From Marinobacter salarius (lineage in GTDB: Bacteria; Pseudomonadota; Gammaproteobacteria; Pseudomonadales; Oleiphilaceae), in contig NZ_CP136693.1 in assembly GCF_032922745.1 (NCBI RefSeq), forward strand, positions 124,001-188,000: a stretch of DNA of 64,000 bases, read 5' to 3'. This document shows, piece after piece, positions 17,759 through 26,494 of this stretch. Each line of letters begins with the position of its first letter. The first letter of the stretch is position 1. The notes under the pieces were generated by a model. The model searched no databases, was not told the DNA's origin, and saw only the letters and a list, made by a program, of their open reading frames with translations. The position numbers and the translations under genes are program-made.

Positions 17759-18853
17759 ATGGCCGCAAGACACAACAGGGAACGCCCAGCCCAGGCAGTC
17801 GCGGACAGCGACGCCGATTTCTATGTGCCGGACCTGTGCAGGGTCAGGGCCGTTTTCCTGCTAGTGGTCACCAGTGAATTGCTGGTGCTGGTACTGTCCA
17901 TCGTTCAGGCTGAAAGCCACTGGATTGACTGGAACTACTTCGGCCTGCTGTCCCTGTTCGTGCAATGGACGGTGCTGACCAGCGCTGCGCTGATCTGCCT
18001 CATGCGGCGCTGGCTCTCACGGCTGACGGTTACTCGTGCCACAACGGTGATTGTCGCCATCGTGATGCTGGATGTGCTGGCTTTCAGCCTCTTCGCCGAC
18101 AGCGTGCTCCACCCGCAACCCGGCCTGGAAGCCTGGCAGGGCGTTGCCAAGAAACTGCTGCTGGCACTGTTGATCACACTGATGGTGTTGCGGTACTTCT
18201 ATATGCAGTTCCAGTGGCAACAACAACGGGAATCAGAAATGCAGGCCCGGCTGACAGCGCTGCAGGCACGAATCCATCCACACTTCCTGTTCAACAGTAT
18301 GAACACCATTGCCAGCCTGATCGTCGTAAACCCGGAACGGGCTGAAGACGCCGTGCTGGATCTGTCCGAACTGTTCCGCGCCAGCCTGCGCACCGGTGAC
18401 CGCCTGATTCCTCTGAGCGCCGAACTGGACCTGTGCAAACGCTACCTGGCCATTGAAAAGCTGCGTCTGGAAGACCGGCTGACACTGGAGTGGCATATCG
18501 AAGACGGACTGGAGCAACAGGCCATCCCCCCCCTGACCGTTCAGCCACTGGTCGAGAACGCCATTTATCACGGCATTCAGCCCCGTCCAAACGGAGGCAC
18601 CGTAAAAATTGAGGCCTACCGCAAGGGATCCTCGGTCTACCTGATGGTGCAGAACCCGCGTCCGGACTCTGACCAGGGTAGCCACGAAGGCAACCGAATG
18701 GCACTGGCCAACATTCAGTCCCGGCTGCACGCCCTGTTCGGTGAACCCGCCGTGCTGAAACACAGCCACCAGAATGATATATATACCGTCACTCTCCGAT
18801 TGCCGTGGCAGAAAGCGAGTGGCAACGGAAAACCGGCAACAGGGAGCAAGTAG
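17759..18853 (+). CDS. algZ: Sensor kinase AlgZ/FimS (LytS-type histidine kinase)
   Basis: Membrane sensor paired with AlgR. In pseudomonads the pair controls alginate, type IV pili and virulence. From the ATG at 17759 it has 364 residues, close to pseudomonad AlgZ, with four hydrophobic segments within residues 30-147. The His_kinase domain follows, with the motif RIHPHFLFNSMN (His175) and an ATPase domain (PPLTVQPLVENAIYHGI). The frame is open upstream to 17678, but that start lies in the island junction and adds residues unlike the family. It precedes algR by 6 bases. Confidence 0.9.
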   Translation: MAARHNRERPAQAVADSDADFYVPDLCRVRAVFLLVVTSELLVLVLSIVQAESHWIDWNYFGLLSLFVQWTVLTSAALICLMRRWLSRLTVTRATTVIVAIVMLDVLAFSLFADSVLHPQPGLEAWQGVAKKLLLALLITLMVLRYFYMQFQWQQQRESEMQARLTALQARIHPHFLFNSMNTIASLIVVNPERAEDAVLDLSELFRASLRTGDRLIPLSAELDLCKRYLAIEKLRLEDRLTLEWHIEDGLEQQAIPPLTVQPLVENAIYHGIQPRPNGGTVKIEAYRKGSSVYLMVQNPRPDSDQGSHEGNRMALANIQSRLHALFGEPAVLKHSHQNDIYTVTLRLPWQKASGNGKPATGSK

Positions 18854-18859
18854 GCAAGC

Positions 18860-19615
18860 ATGGGCGACAACAATCACCGCAGCGTACTGATTGCCGACGA
18901 CGAACCTCTGGCCAGGGAGCGCATACGCCGACTGGTGGAGGCGTTGCCTGGCTACAATGTCTGTGACGAGGCTGGCGACGGCGACGAAGCACTGGAGAAA
19001 ACCGCGCGCCTGGCGCCGGACATCCTGCTGCTCGATATCCGCATGCCGGGTACCGATGGCATGGAAGCCGCACGACGAATGACTGCACTGGAGGCACCTC
19101 CGGCCGTTATCTTCTGTACCGCTTATGATCATTACGCCATCCAGGCTTTCGATGTACACGCGGTGGCCTACCTGCTCAAACCGGTGCGCCGGGAAGCGCT
19201 GGCCGACGCCCTGAATCGGGCCGGTCGTGTCAACCGGGTGCAATTGCAGGCGCTGGCTGAAAAGCAATCGGGCACGGATGAACAGTTGGCCATCCGTACC
19301 CACCGCGGGACCGAACTGATCGATATCCGGGGCATCCTGTACTGCGAAGCCGACCAGAAATACGTCACCATTCATCATCTGCGCGGCGAGACCGTCACCG
19401 ATTACACCCTGAAAGAGCTGGAAAGCACCTACTCGCAATACCTGCTCCGGATTCACCGACACACGCTGGTGGGCGTGCGCTATATCCGAGCGCTGTTAAA
19501 GCAACGGGATGGTCAGAATCTGATTGATCTGACAGACCAGCACGGGCAACTGCCCGTGAGTCGGAGACACGCCGCCGCTGTGAGGCAATGGCTGAAGGAG
19601 CATCGCCCCGGGTAG
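18860..19615 (+). CDS. algR: Response regulator AlgR (LytTR family)
   Basis: A 251-residue transcription factor. The receiver domain (residues 8-125) has acidic pocket residues in IADDEPLARERI, phospho-acceptor Asp59 in DILLLDIRMPG and the conserved Lys in AYLLKPV. The C-terminal LytTR DNA-binding domain (about 145-250) ends with RIHRHTLVGVRYI and GQLPVSRRHAAAVRQWL. It follows algZ by 6 bases and precedes hemC, the order seen in pseudomonads. Confidence 0.95.
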   Translation: MGDNNHRSVLIADDEPLARERIRRLVEALPGYNVCDEAGDGDEALEKTARLAPDILLLDIRMPGTDGMEAARRMTALEAPPAVIFCTAYDHYAIQAFDVHAVAYLLKPVRREALADALNRAGRVNRVQLQALAEKQSGTDEQLAIRTHRGTELIDIRGILYCEADQKYVTIHHLRGETVTDYTLKELESTYSQYLLRIHRHTLVGVRYIRALLKQRDGQNLIDLTDQHGQLPVSRRHAAAVRQWLKEHRPG

Positions 19616-19700
19616 CCTGGATCCACAACATTCGGCTCCACAATTCGCCTCACAAAGAGTACCCTTGGCGTACCATTTTTCAGATCCGGCAACGAACACC

Positions 19701-20642
19701 ATGTCAAAACGAACCCTTCGCATCGCAACCCGCAGCAGCGCACTGGCGTTGTGGCAGGCGGAATTTATCAAATCTGAACTGGAACGGCTCCACGACAACG
19801 TGACCGTGGAACTGGTCAAGATCAAAACCCAGGGCGACAAGATCCTGGACGTGCCACTGGCCAAGATTGGCGGCAAGGGGCTGTTCGTCAAGGAACTGGA
19901 AGAGGCCATGCTGGCGGGCAGCGCTGACCTGGCTGTGCACTCCATGAAAGATGTGCCCATGGAGTTTCCGGAAGGGTTGGGGTTGGTAGCTATCTGTGAG
20001 CGGGAAGACCCCACCGATGCGTTCGTCAGCAATGACTACGACAACGTGGACGCCCTTCCCCACGGCGCCGTTGTCGGCACCGCCAGCCTGCGCCGGGAAG
20101 CCCAGTTGCGCGCCTATCGGCCCGACCTGGAAATCCGCACCTTGCGCGGCAACGTCAACACCCGTCTGGCAAAGCTGGATGCCGGCGACTATCAGGCCAT
20201 CGTCCTGGCCAGCTCCGGGCTCAAACGTCTCGGCTTCCACGACCGTATCCGCTACTGCCTGCCAGACAGTATATCCCTGCCTGCCGTGGGCCAGGGCGCG
20301 CTCGGCATCGAGTGCCGTCTCGATGATGCCGAACTGATCGCCATGCTGGAGCCCCTGGATCATCGCGACAGCTCGGACCGAGTGAAAGCGGAACGGGCCC
20401 TGAACCGGCGGCTGCAGGGCGGCTGCCAGGTACCCATCGCGGCCTACGCGTTACTGGAAGACGATGACATGCTTTGGCTTCGCGGACTCGTGGGTGCCGT
20501 CGACGGCACTCAGGTGTTCCGCGTTGAAGGCCGCGCGCCCCGCAGCGAGGGCGAGCGTCTCGGACGCGAACTGGCGGAAGATCTACTCGCACTGGGTGCA
20601 GACAAGGTACTGGCTGACATCTATGGCCACACCCCAACCTGA
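19701..20642 (+). CDS. hemC: Porphobilinogen deaminase (hydroxymethylbilane synthase)
   Basis: Joins four porphobilinogens into hydroxymethylbilane in tetrapyrrole synthesis. The start MSKRTLRIATRSSALALWQAE is typical; the frame continues 12 codons upstream without family similarity. Conserved SADLAVHSMKDVP and RRLQGGCQVPIAAYA motifs are present, the Cys of the latter carrying the dipyrromethane cofactor. Length is 313 residues. The 3' end overlaps hemD by 20 bases. Confidence 0.97.
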   Translation: MSKRTLRIATRSSALALWQAEFIKSELERLHDNVTVELVKIKTQGDKILDVPLAKIGGKGLFVKELEEAMLAGSADLAVHSMKDVPMEFPEGLGLVAICEREDPTDAFVSNDYDNVDALPHGAVVGTASLRREAQLRAYRPDLEIRTLRGNVNTRLAKLDAGDYQAIVLASSGLKRLGFHDRIRYCLPDSISLPAVGQGALGIECRLDDAELIAMLEPLDHRDSSDRVKAERALNRRLQGGCQVPIAAYALLEDDDMLWLRGLVGAVDGTQVFRVEGRAPRSEGERLGRELAEDLLALGADKVLADIYGHTPT

Positions 20643-21435
20643 TTCACTACCCCTCAAGGGCCGGCGGATACTCATCTGCCGGCCACAACCGGAAGCCGAC
20701 CGACTGGCCTCGCGCTTTTGCGATGCCGGCGCTGATGCGCGGGTCATGCCGCTTATCGCCCGCGAGCCGCTCCCGGAAGACCCCGCAACCCGCACGCTGA
20801 TCCTCAACCTGGACGAGTTCGCCCACGTTATTGCCGTCAGCCCCTACGCCGCCGCCCTGTTGCTGGAATGGCTGGACGAGTGGTGGCCCCAGACACCCAC
20901 CGGCATCCACTGGTACGGCGTTGGGGCCGGAACCGCCGCGGTGCTGGGCAATTACGGCCTGGAAACCCGGCAACCGGAAACCGGCCACACCAGCGAAGAT
21001 TTGCTACAGTTGCCGGAGCTCGCCACACTAAATCACGAGAAGGCTCTGGTCGTGCGCGGGGAGGAAGGCCGGGAACTGATCCCGCAAACCCTGGAACGCA
21101 GAGGTGCGCGCGTCACCGTGCTGCCCCTTTATCGTCGCTTCTGTCCCGACTATGATAAAGCAACTCTGAACGCGATGTTGAACGACTTTTCCCCCGAGGC
21201 CATCGTCACACTGTCGGGAGAAACATTGAACAATCTCATCGCACTCAGTGACAATACCGGCCATAATCTTGAAAACACTTTGCTGGTTGTCCCCGTTGAG
21301 CGGATTGCCGAACAAGCACGTCTGGCCGGCCTCCGGCGAACGTGTATACCAGGAAGCCTTGCCGATAGCTCGATTGTGGCTGCAGTTGCCGGACAACTTG
21401 CCAGCCTGGACGGAGGCTCCGGAAACACCAAGTAA
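20623..21435 (+). CDS. hemD: Uroporphyrinogen-III synthase
   Basis: Closes hydroxymethylbilane to uroporphyrinogen III. It has 270 residues from the ATG at 20623, in a different frame from hemC, which it overlaps. HemD proteins vary greatly; support comes from position between hemC and hemX, length, and the motifs RRILICRPQPEADRLA, TGIHWYGVGAGTA and RGEEGRELIPQTLERRGARVTVLPLYRR. hemX follows 2 bases later. Confidence 0.93.
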   Translation: MATPQPDSLPLKGRRILICRPQPEADRLASRFCDAGADARVMPLIAREPLPEDPATRTLILNLDEFAHVIAVSPYAAALLLEWLDEWWPQTPTGIHWYGVGAGTAAVLGNYGLETRQPETGHTSEDLLQLPELATLNHEKALVVRGEEGRELIPQTLERRGARVTVLPLYRRFCPDYDKATLNAMLNDFSPEAIVTLSGETLNNLIALSDNTGHNLENTLLVVPVERIAEQARLAGLRRTCIPGSLADSSIVAAVAGQLASLDGGSGNTK

Positions 21436-21437
21436 GG

Positions 21438-22556
21438 ATGCCCGTGACAGAATCAAACGCACAACTGCCTGCCCCGATCGAAAAGCGTCAGCAAACACGG
21501 CAAAAACTGTGGCCCCTCTGGATCATTACGCTACTGGCGCTTGCCCTGGCCGTTGCCCTGGCCCTTTGGAGCTGGCAACAATGGAACAACTACCAGGCAC
21601 TGCAACAGTCCATCACCGGCCTGGAAAGCGATACCGAGCAACTGGACCGGATGTACGGCCAGACCGGTAGTGAGCAGAGCCGTCGCCTGCAAGCGCTGGA
21701 AGACAAGCTATCCGAACAGCGTGAACTGATCGCGACCCAGCAACGGCAGATCGACCACAACGCCCGTGAACTGCTGGAGGCTGGTAACCGTACTCGTACC
21801 GACTGGCTGCTGGCGGAGGCGGAATATCTGCTGAGAGTGGCCAACCAGAGGCTCATGATCGAAAAGGACATTCGCGGAGCCTTGGCGGCACTGGAATCCG
21901 GTGATGAAGTTCTGGCGGAATCAGACGATATCGGCGTTTACCCGGTTCGCCAGCAACTGGCCAAGGAAATCCTGGCGCTCAAGGGCATTGTCGATGTCGA
22001 CCGCACCGGGCTCTACCTGAAACTGGAAGCGGCCATCGACAGCATCCACCAACTGACAGACAGTGCACTGATTCATGATCGCGCCCCAGGGTTTGTCAGT
22101 AGCGGCGAGAACCCGGAAGCCGATGCTTCCGGGCAGGGACTCGTTGCCGAGGGATGGCACAAGGTCAAGCAAACCCTGTCTCAGGTGGTTGTGGTCCGCA
22201 GGCTCGATGAGCCGGTCAAACCCCTGCTGTCTCCGGAGCAAAGCGCCTATGCACGGCTCAATCTGCAGTTGATGCTGGAAGAAGCCGAGTTGGCCGTACT
22301 TCGCGGCCATCAACAGCTCTACTCACGCTCCCTGACCAAAGCCAGCAATGCCATCAATGACTGGTACGACAGCAGCAACACCCGCATCATCGCGCTCTCC
22401 CAGACCCTGGAGGAACTCTCCCAAAAGAACGTTGACCCGGAACTGCCAGACATCAGCCGCTCGCTGGAATTGCTCAAGGCGCGACTAGCCGGTCGACTGG
22501 ACAACGGAGAGGCCGAAAAGAATGGCAGTAACGGTGAACAGGGAGACGCATCATGA
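21438..22556 (+). CDS. hemX: HemX membrane protein
   Basis: A 372-residue inner-membrane protein with a short cytosolic N-terminus, one transmembrane helix (about residues 28-50, WPLWIITLLALALAVALALWSW) and a large periplasmic part. Residues 55-110 form a Gln/Glu-rich coiled coil. The HemX motif NRTRTDWLLAEAEYLLRVANQRL is clear. Often annotated as a methyltransferase, but no such domain is visible; its role near haem synthesis is not settled. It overlaps hemY by 4 bases. Confidence 0.9.
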   Translation: MPVTESNAQLPAPIEKRQQTRQKLWPLWIITLLALALAVALALWSWQQWNNYQALQQSITGLESDTEQLDRMYGQTGSEQSRRLQALEDKLSEQRELIATQQRQIDHNARELLEAGNRTRTDWLLAEAEYLLRVANQRLMIEKDIRGALAALESGDEVLAESDDIGVYPVRQQLAKEILALKGIVDVDRTGLYLKLEAAIDSIHQLTDSALIHDRAPGFVSSGENPEADASGQGLVAEGWHKVKQTLSQVVVVRRLDEPVKPLLSPEQSAYARLNLQLMLEEAELAVLRGHQQLYSRSLTKASNAINDWYDSSNTRIIALSQTLEELSQKNVDPELPDISRSLELLKARLAGRLDNGEAEKNGSNGEQGDAS

Positions 22557-23791
22557 TCCGCATTTTGCTGATCATCCTGGTCGCCTTACTGCTGGGCACC
22601 GGGCTTGCGCTGGGGTTGCAGTACGACCTTGGCTACATCCGCATCAGCCTGGGCAACTATCTGATAGAAACCAATTTCTGGATTGGTCTGGCGTTGCTGG
22701 TACTGCTGGTGGCAGCCTCCGTGCTAACCATCAACCTGTTCCGTCGATTGCGCCATGGCACCGGCATGGTCGCCGGCTGGCTGGCCCGCAGCAATGAACG
22801 CCGGGCCCGGCGCCGAACCACTCAGGGGCTGCTGGCCCTGGCGGAGGGTAACTGGCCCCGTGCCCGCAAGCTGCTCACTTCTTCAGCAGAGCATGCGGAC
22901 ACGCCACTGATCAACTACCTGGCAGCGGCCCAGGCCTCGTTTGAATCCGGCGATCACGAGGCGGTTGACGAACTGCTGCGCAAGGCCTTTGAGAGCACCC
23001 CGGGCTCCGACATGGCAGTGGGTATCACCCAGGCCCAACTGCAACTGGCCGGCAATCGACTGGAGCAGGCCCTGGCAACCCTGGTGCGGCTGCGCAAGCA
23101 GGCGCCCCACCATCCGTTTGTACTCAAGTTGCTGAAAAACACCTACGTGCGCCTGGAAGACTGGCGCGAGCTGTCCCGCCTGTTGCCGGAAATCCGCAAA
23201 CGCAACCTGATGGAGAGCGAAGAACAGGGCGATCTGGAACGCCTGGTTTGGCAAAACCTTCTGCAGCGTGCCGCTGAGGAATGCCGCCGCCACTCGGGTG
23301 AGCCTTCGGCGTCCCTTGAGCCTCTCACCAAACTTTGGGATGAGCTGCCAGGGTTTCTCCGCCGTGACGAGCACACCATTCGCGAGTATGCCCGGCTGCT
23401 TGCCGATCTGGGCGACGAAGCCCAGGCTGAAACCCTGCTGAGGAAAGTCCTGCGCAATCACTGGGGTGATGAGCTGGTCAATCTGTATGGTCGCGTAAAA
23501 GGCCTGAAGCCGGATGAGCAGTTGCTGGTGGCGGAGCAGTGGCTGAAGGATCGTCCCAACAATGCAGAGCTGCTGTTGGCACTCGGCCGTCTAAGCTTGC
23601 GCAACGAGCTCTGGGGCAAGGCGCGGGAGTATTTCGAAACCAGCCTTCGGCTACGCCGCAGCCGCGAAACCATGGCCGAGTTGAGCCGCCTGAATGCTCA
23701 CATGGGAGAAGGTGAAAACAGTGTGAAGCTGTTGATGCAGGGATTGGTTAACGATAGTGGGTTGCCGGATTTGCCGATGCCCAAGGCCTGA
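22553..23791 (+). CDS. hemY: HemY inner-membrane TPR protein
   Basis: A 412-residue protein with two N-terminal transmembrane helices (about 2-20 and 42-62) and then TPR-like helical repeats to the end, including the HemY motif RARRRTTQGLLALAEGNWPRARKLL. HemY is thought to act late in haem synthesis, perhaps as a scaffold. It is the last gene of algZ-algR-hemCDXY and converges on the reductase gene, 17 bases apart. Confidence 0.93.
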   Translation: MIRILLIILVALLLGTGLALGLQYDLGYIRISLGNYLIETNFWIGLALLVLLVAASVLTINLFRRLRHGTGMVAGWLARSNERRARRRTTQGLLALAEGNWPRARKLLTSSAEHADTPLINYLAAAQASFESGDHEAVDELLRKAFESTPGSDMAVGITQAQLQLAGNRLEQALATLVRLRKQAPHHPFVLKLLKNTYVRLEDWRELSRLLPEIRKRNLMESEEQGDLERLVWQNLLQRAAEECRRHSGEPSASLEPLTKLWDELPGFLRRDEHTIREYARLLADLGDEAQAETLLRKVLRNHWGDELVNLYGRVKGLKPDEQLLVAEQWLKDRPNNAELLLALGRLSLRNELWGKAREYFETSLRLRRSRETMAELSRLNAHMGEGENSVKLLMQGLVNDSGLPDLPMPKA

Positions 23792-23808
23792 GGGGCTGGC
23801 CCCGAGTC

Positions 23809-24813
23809 TCAACCTCTCGGGGCGTATTCCAGTACATCGGAGAAAAATGCTTCCTGCGGCAACCCCACCTCCAGTAACGCATCCATCAAGGTGTAGACCA
23901 TCGTCGGCGAGCCGCTGGCGTGAACTTCCACGTTGCTCCAGTCCATGCCCGACGCCAGCACGGTTCGCACCAGCTGGTCGTGGTGGCCACTCCACTCGTT
24001 GTCTTCGTCATCTCCTACCACGGGCAGGAAGATAAAGGGCGGCCATTCTTCCTGCCACTGCTGGGCCAGGGATCGCAGATACATATCCTCGTGACGGCGA
24101 ACACCCCAGTAGAATTTCACAGGCTTGTCGTAAGACGTTTTCTGCAGGTAGTCCACCAGGCTCTTCATTTGGGCAAACCCCGTTCCGGCGGCAACCAGCA
24201 ACAGCGGTTTGTCCGGCGCGGACGCCAGGCAGGCGCGGCCGTGGGGTAATTCAACGGTCACCTCTCCGCCAGAGGTCAATGCATCAATCACTTTCTGTGC
24301 AGACACCCACTCCGGTGTCGCCTGGATGTGCAGCTCGATCAATTCTTCAGACGGACTGCTGGCGATGGAAAAATAGCAGGGGTCTGTATCCGGCAAATTC
24401 ACGGACAGGTACTGGCCGGCGTGAAACGACAGTTCCCGGCGACGGGGCAGTTGCAGCTCCACACGGTAAACATCATGGCTGATGGAACGAACGTCCACCA
24501 CCTTTGCCTGGAACTTGCGAGGCTGGTTGTCTCCGGCTGCCATAACGGCGTCTATCTCCAGTTCAAGGTCACTGAGCGCTAGGGTGCGACACATCATCAG
24601 TCGCCCGGTGACCGGAATTGTGTGTTGATTGCGGGTATTCAGGGCCTCGCCACTGACCAGGCGAGCCTCACAGAGCTCGCACACGCCATTGCGACAGGCG
24701 GCGGGAACCGCAATGCCCGCCCTGCCGGCTGCCGTAAGCAGCGTCTCGTCGGCGGCTGCGGTAAAGGACAATACTGCCGGCACGAGCTGAATACGACATT
24801 CACGGCTGGCCAT
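23809..24813 (-). CDS. Ferredoxin-FAD-NAD(P)H reductase (CDP-6-deoxyglucoseen reductase-like)
   Basis: A 334-residue three-domain electron-transfer protein. An N-terminal plant-type 2Fe-2S ferredoxin has ligands in CRNGVCELC (CX4CX2C) and the fourth Cys in MMCRTLA. An FAD-binding barrel follows (GQYLSVNLPDTDPCYFSIASSP), then an NAD(P)-binding domain (PLLLVAAGTGFAQMKSLVDYL, ending YAPRG). I use the ATG at 24813; the frame extends into ubiD without similarity. It starts one base after the ubiD stop, so the two are probably one operon. The physiological partner is unknown. Confidence 0.88.
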   Translation of the reverse strand: MASRECRIQLVPAVLSFTAAADETLLTAAGRAGIAVPAACRNGVCELCEARLVSGEALNTRNQHTIPVTGRLMMCRTLALSDLELEIDAVMAAGDNQPRKFQAKVVDVRSISHDVYRVELQLPRRRELSFHAGQYLSVNLPDTDPCYFSIASSPSEELIELHIQATPEWVSAQKVIDALTSGGEVTVELPHGRACLASAPDKPLLLVAAGTGFAQMKSLVDYLQKTSYDKPVKFYWGVRRHEDMYLRSLAQQWQEEWPPFIFLPVVGDDEDNEWSGHHDQLVRTVLASGMDWSNVEVHASGSPTMVYTLMDALLEVGLPQEAFFSDVLEYAPRG

Positions 24814-24814
24814 A

Positions 24815-26302
24815 TCAATCGGGGCGATCGGATGAAACTTCAATCCCCAGGCTGTCCCAGATGTCGTCCACACGCTTTTTGACGTCGTCGGACATGGTGA
24901 TGGGCGTGCCCCACTCCCGCTCGGTTTCGCCCGGCCACTTGCTGGTGGCGTCCATCCCCATTTTCGAGCCCAGCCCGGACACCGGCGAAGCGAAGTCCAG
25001 GTAGTCGATGGGAGTGCTCTCAACCAGAGTGGTATCCCTGGATGGGTCCATGCGGGTGGTCATGGCCCAGATCACGTCTTTCCAGTCCCGGGCGTTCACG
25101 TCATCATCGGTGACTATCACGAACTTGGTGTACATGAATTGCCGCAGGAATGACCATACTCCCATCATCACCCGTTTGGCATGGCCGGGGTACTGTTTCT
25201 TCATGGTCACCACTGCAAGACGGTAGGAGCACCCCTCAGGAGGCAGGTAAAAATCCACAATCTCGGGGAACTGCTTCTGCAGGATGGGAATGAAGACTTC
25301 GTTCAGTGCCACGCCCAGGATGGCGGGTTCGTCGGGTGGGCGGCCCGTGTAGGTACTGTGGTAAATCGGGTCCTTGCGGTGCGTCACCCGCTCCACGGTG
25401 AACACCGGGAATTCGTCCACTTCGTTGTAATAACCGGTATGGTCCCCGAACGGGCCTTCCGGCGCTACGTCGTCCGGATAGATGAACCCTTCCAGTACAA
25501 TCTCGGCACTGGCCGGCACCTGCAGATCGCTGAGACCACACTGCACCAATTCGGTTCTTCCGCCGCGAAGCAGGCCAGCAAAGGCGTATTCCGATAACGA
25601 ATCCGGCACCGGAGTCACCGCACCCAGGATGGTCGCCGGGTCCGCCCCAAGGGCGACGGCCACAGGATAGGGTTTACCGGGGTTGGCCTTCTGGAACTCC
25701 TGAAAATCCAGCGCACCTCCGCGATGGCTCAGCCAGCGCATGATAAGCCGGTTACGGCCAATTATCTGTTGCCGGTAAATACCCAGATTCTGGCGCTCTT
25801 TATGGGGCCCACGGGTTATCACCAACGGCCAGGTCACCAAAGGCCCCGCGTCCCCGGGCCAGCAGTGCTGCACCGGTATCTGGTACAGATCCACCTGACC
25901 CTTTTCGATCACCACATCCTGACAGGGCGCTGAGCGAAGCACCTTGGGGCTCATACGCATCACCTGCCGGAACAGCGGCAGTTTCTCGATGGCGTCTTTG
26001 AAGCCCTTGGGCGGATCGGGCTCTTTCAGGAAGGCGAGCAGCTTGCCGATGTCCCGCAGCGCGGTCACGCTGTCCTGCCCCATGCCCATGGCCACGCGTT
26101 TCGGCGTACCAAACAGGTTGGCCAGCACGGGCATGTCGTAGCCTTTGGGGTTTTCGAACAACAACGCGGGGCCACCTGCCCGCAGCGTGCGGTCGCAGAT
26201 CTCGGTCATTTCCAGGTGGGGGTCGACTTCCACTGAAATACGCTTCAGCTCTCCCAGCTTTTCAAGCTGGCCTATGAAGTCTCTCAGGTCGTTGTATTTC
26301 AT
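24815..26302 (-). CDS. ubiD: 3-octaprenyl-4-hydroxybenzoate decarboxylase UbiD
   Basis: Decarboxylates the prenylated ring intermediate in ubiquinone synthesis, using prenylated FMN supplied by UbiX. From the ATG at 26302 it has 495 residues and starts MKYNDLRDFIGQLEKLGELKRI, as in the family. The core GLLRGGRTELVQCGLSDLQVPASAEIVLEG and the EGPFGDHTGYY motif, with the Glu of the conserved R-E-E triad, are present. It lies downstream of rho on the same strand, with a palindromic repeat between. Confidence 0.96.
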   Translation of the reverse strand: MKYNDLRDFIGQLEKLGELKRISVEVDPHLEMTEICDRTLRAGGPALLFENPKGYDMPVLANLFGTPKRVAMGMGQDSVTALRDIGKLLAFLKEPDPPKGFKDAIEKLPLFRQVMRMSPKVLRSAPCQDVVIEKGQVDLYQIPVQHCWPGDAGPLVTWPLVITRGPHKERQNLGIYRQQIIGRNRLIMRWLSHRGGALDFQEFQKANPGKPYPVAVALGADPATILGAVTPVPDSLSEYAFAGLLRGGRTELVQCGLSDLQVPASAEIVLEGFIYPDDVAPEGPFGDHTGYYNEVDEFPVFTVERVTHRKDPIYHSTYTGRPPDEPAILGVALNEVFIPILQKQFPEIVDFYLPPEGCSYRLAVVTMKKQYPGHAKRVMMGVWSFLRQFMYTKFVIVTDDDVNARDWKDVIWAMTTRMDPSRDTTLVESTPIDYLDFASPVSGLGSKMGMDATSKWPGETEREWGTPITMSDDVKKRVDDIWDSLGIEVSSDRPD

Positions 26303-26352
26303 CGGCTGCTCCGGTTTTAACTTGGGTGCAGGAACAGGATGCTGAATGGCGC

Positions 26353-26446
26353 CCCCAGACACGCCGTAAACCCATCCCTGGGGGCTCGGCATTGCCAGGG
26401 ATGGCAAGACCAAGCCTACAGGGACGTATTTACGGCGTGTCCGGGG
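26353..26446 (-). repeat. Long palindromic intergenic repeat, copy 1
   Basis: Outer arms GACACGCCGTAAA (26358-26370) and TTTACGGCGTGTC (26429-26441) are perfect complements, extended by CCCC/GGGG after one mismatch. On the minus strand the core begins TACGTCC.TGTA.GCTTGG and continues GCCATCC.TGGC, the same core as the repeats at 30653 and 52007. It lies between rho and ubiD and could act as a terminator or RNA processing hairpin. Confidence 0.7.
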
Positions 26447-26494
26447 AAGAATGCTCCTGCGCTGTGCGCCCCGAAACCTAGAGCGCTGTAAGAA

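Noticed and set aside
18233..19462. Open frame of 409 codons antisense to algZ-algR
   Set aside because: It spans two well-supported genes, with low-complexity Gln/Val/His-rich composition typical of an antisense shadow.
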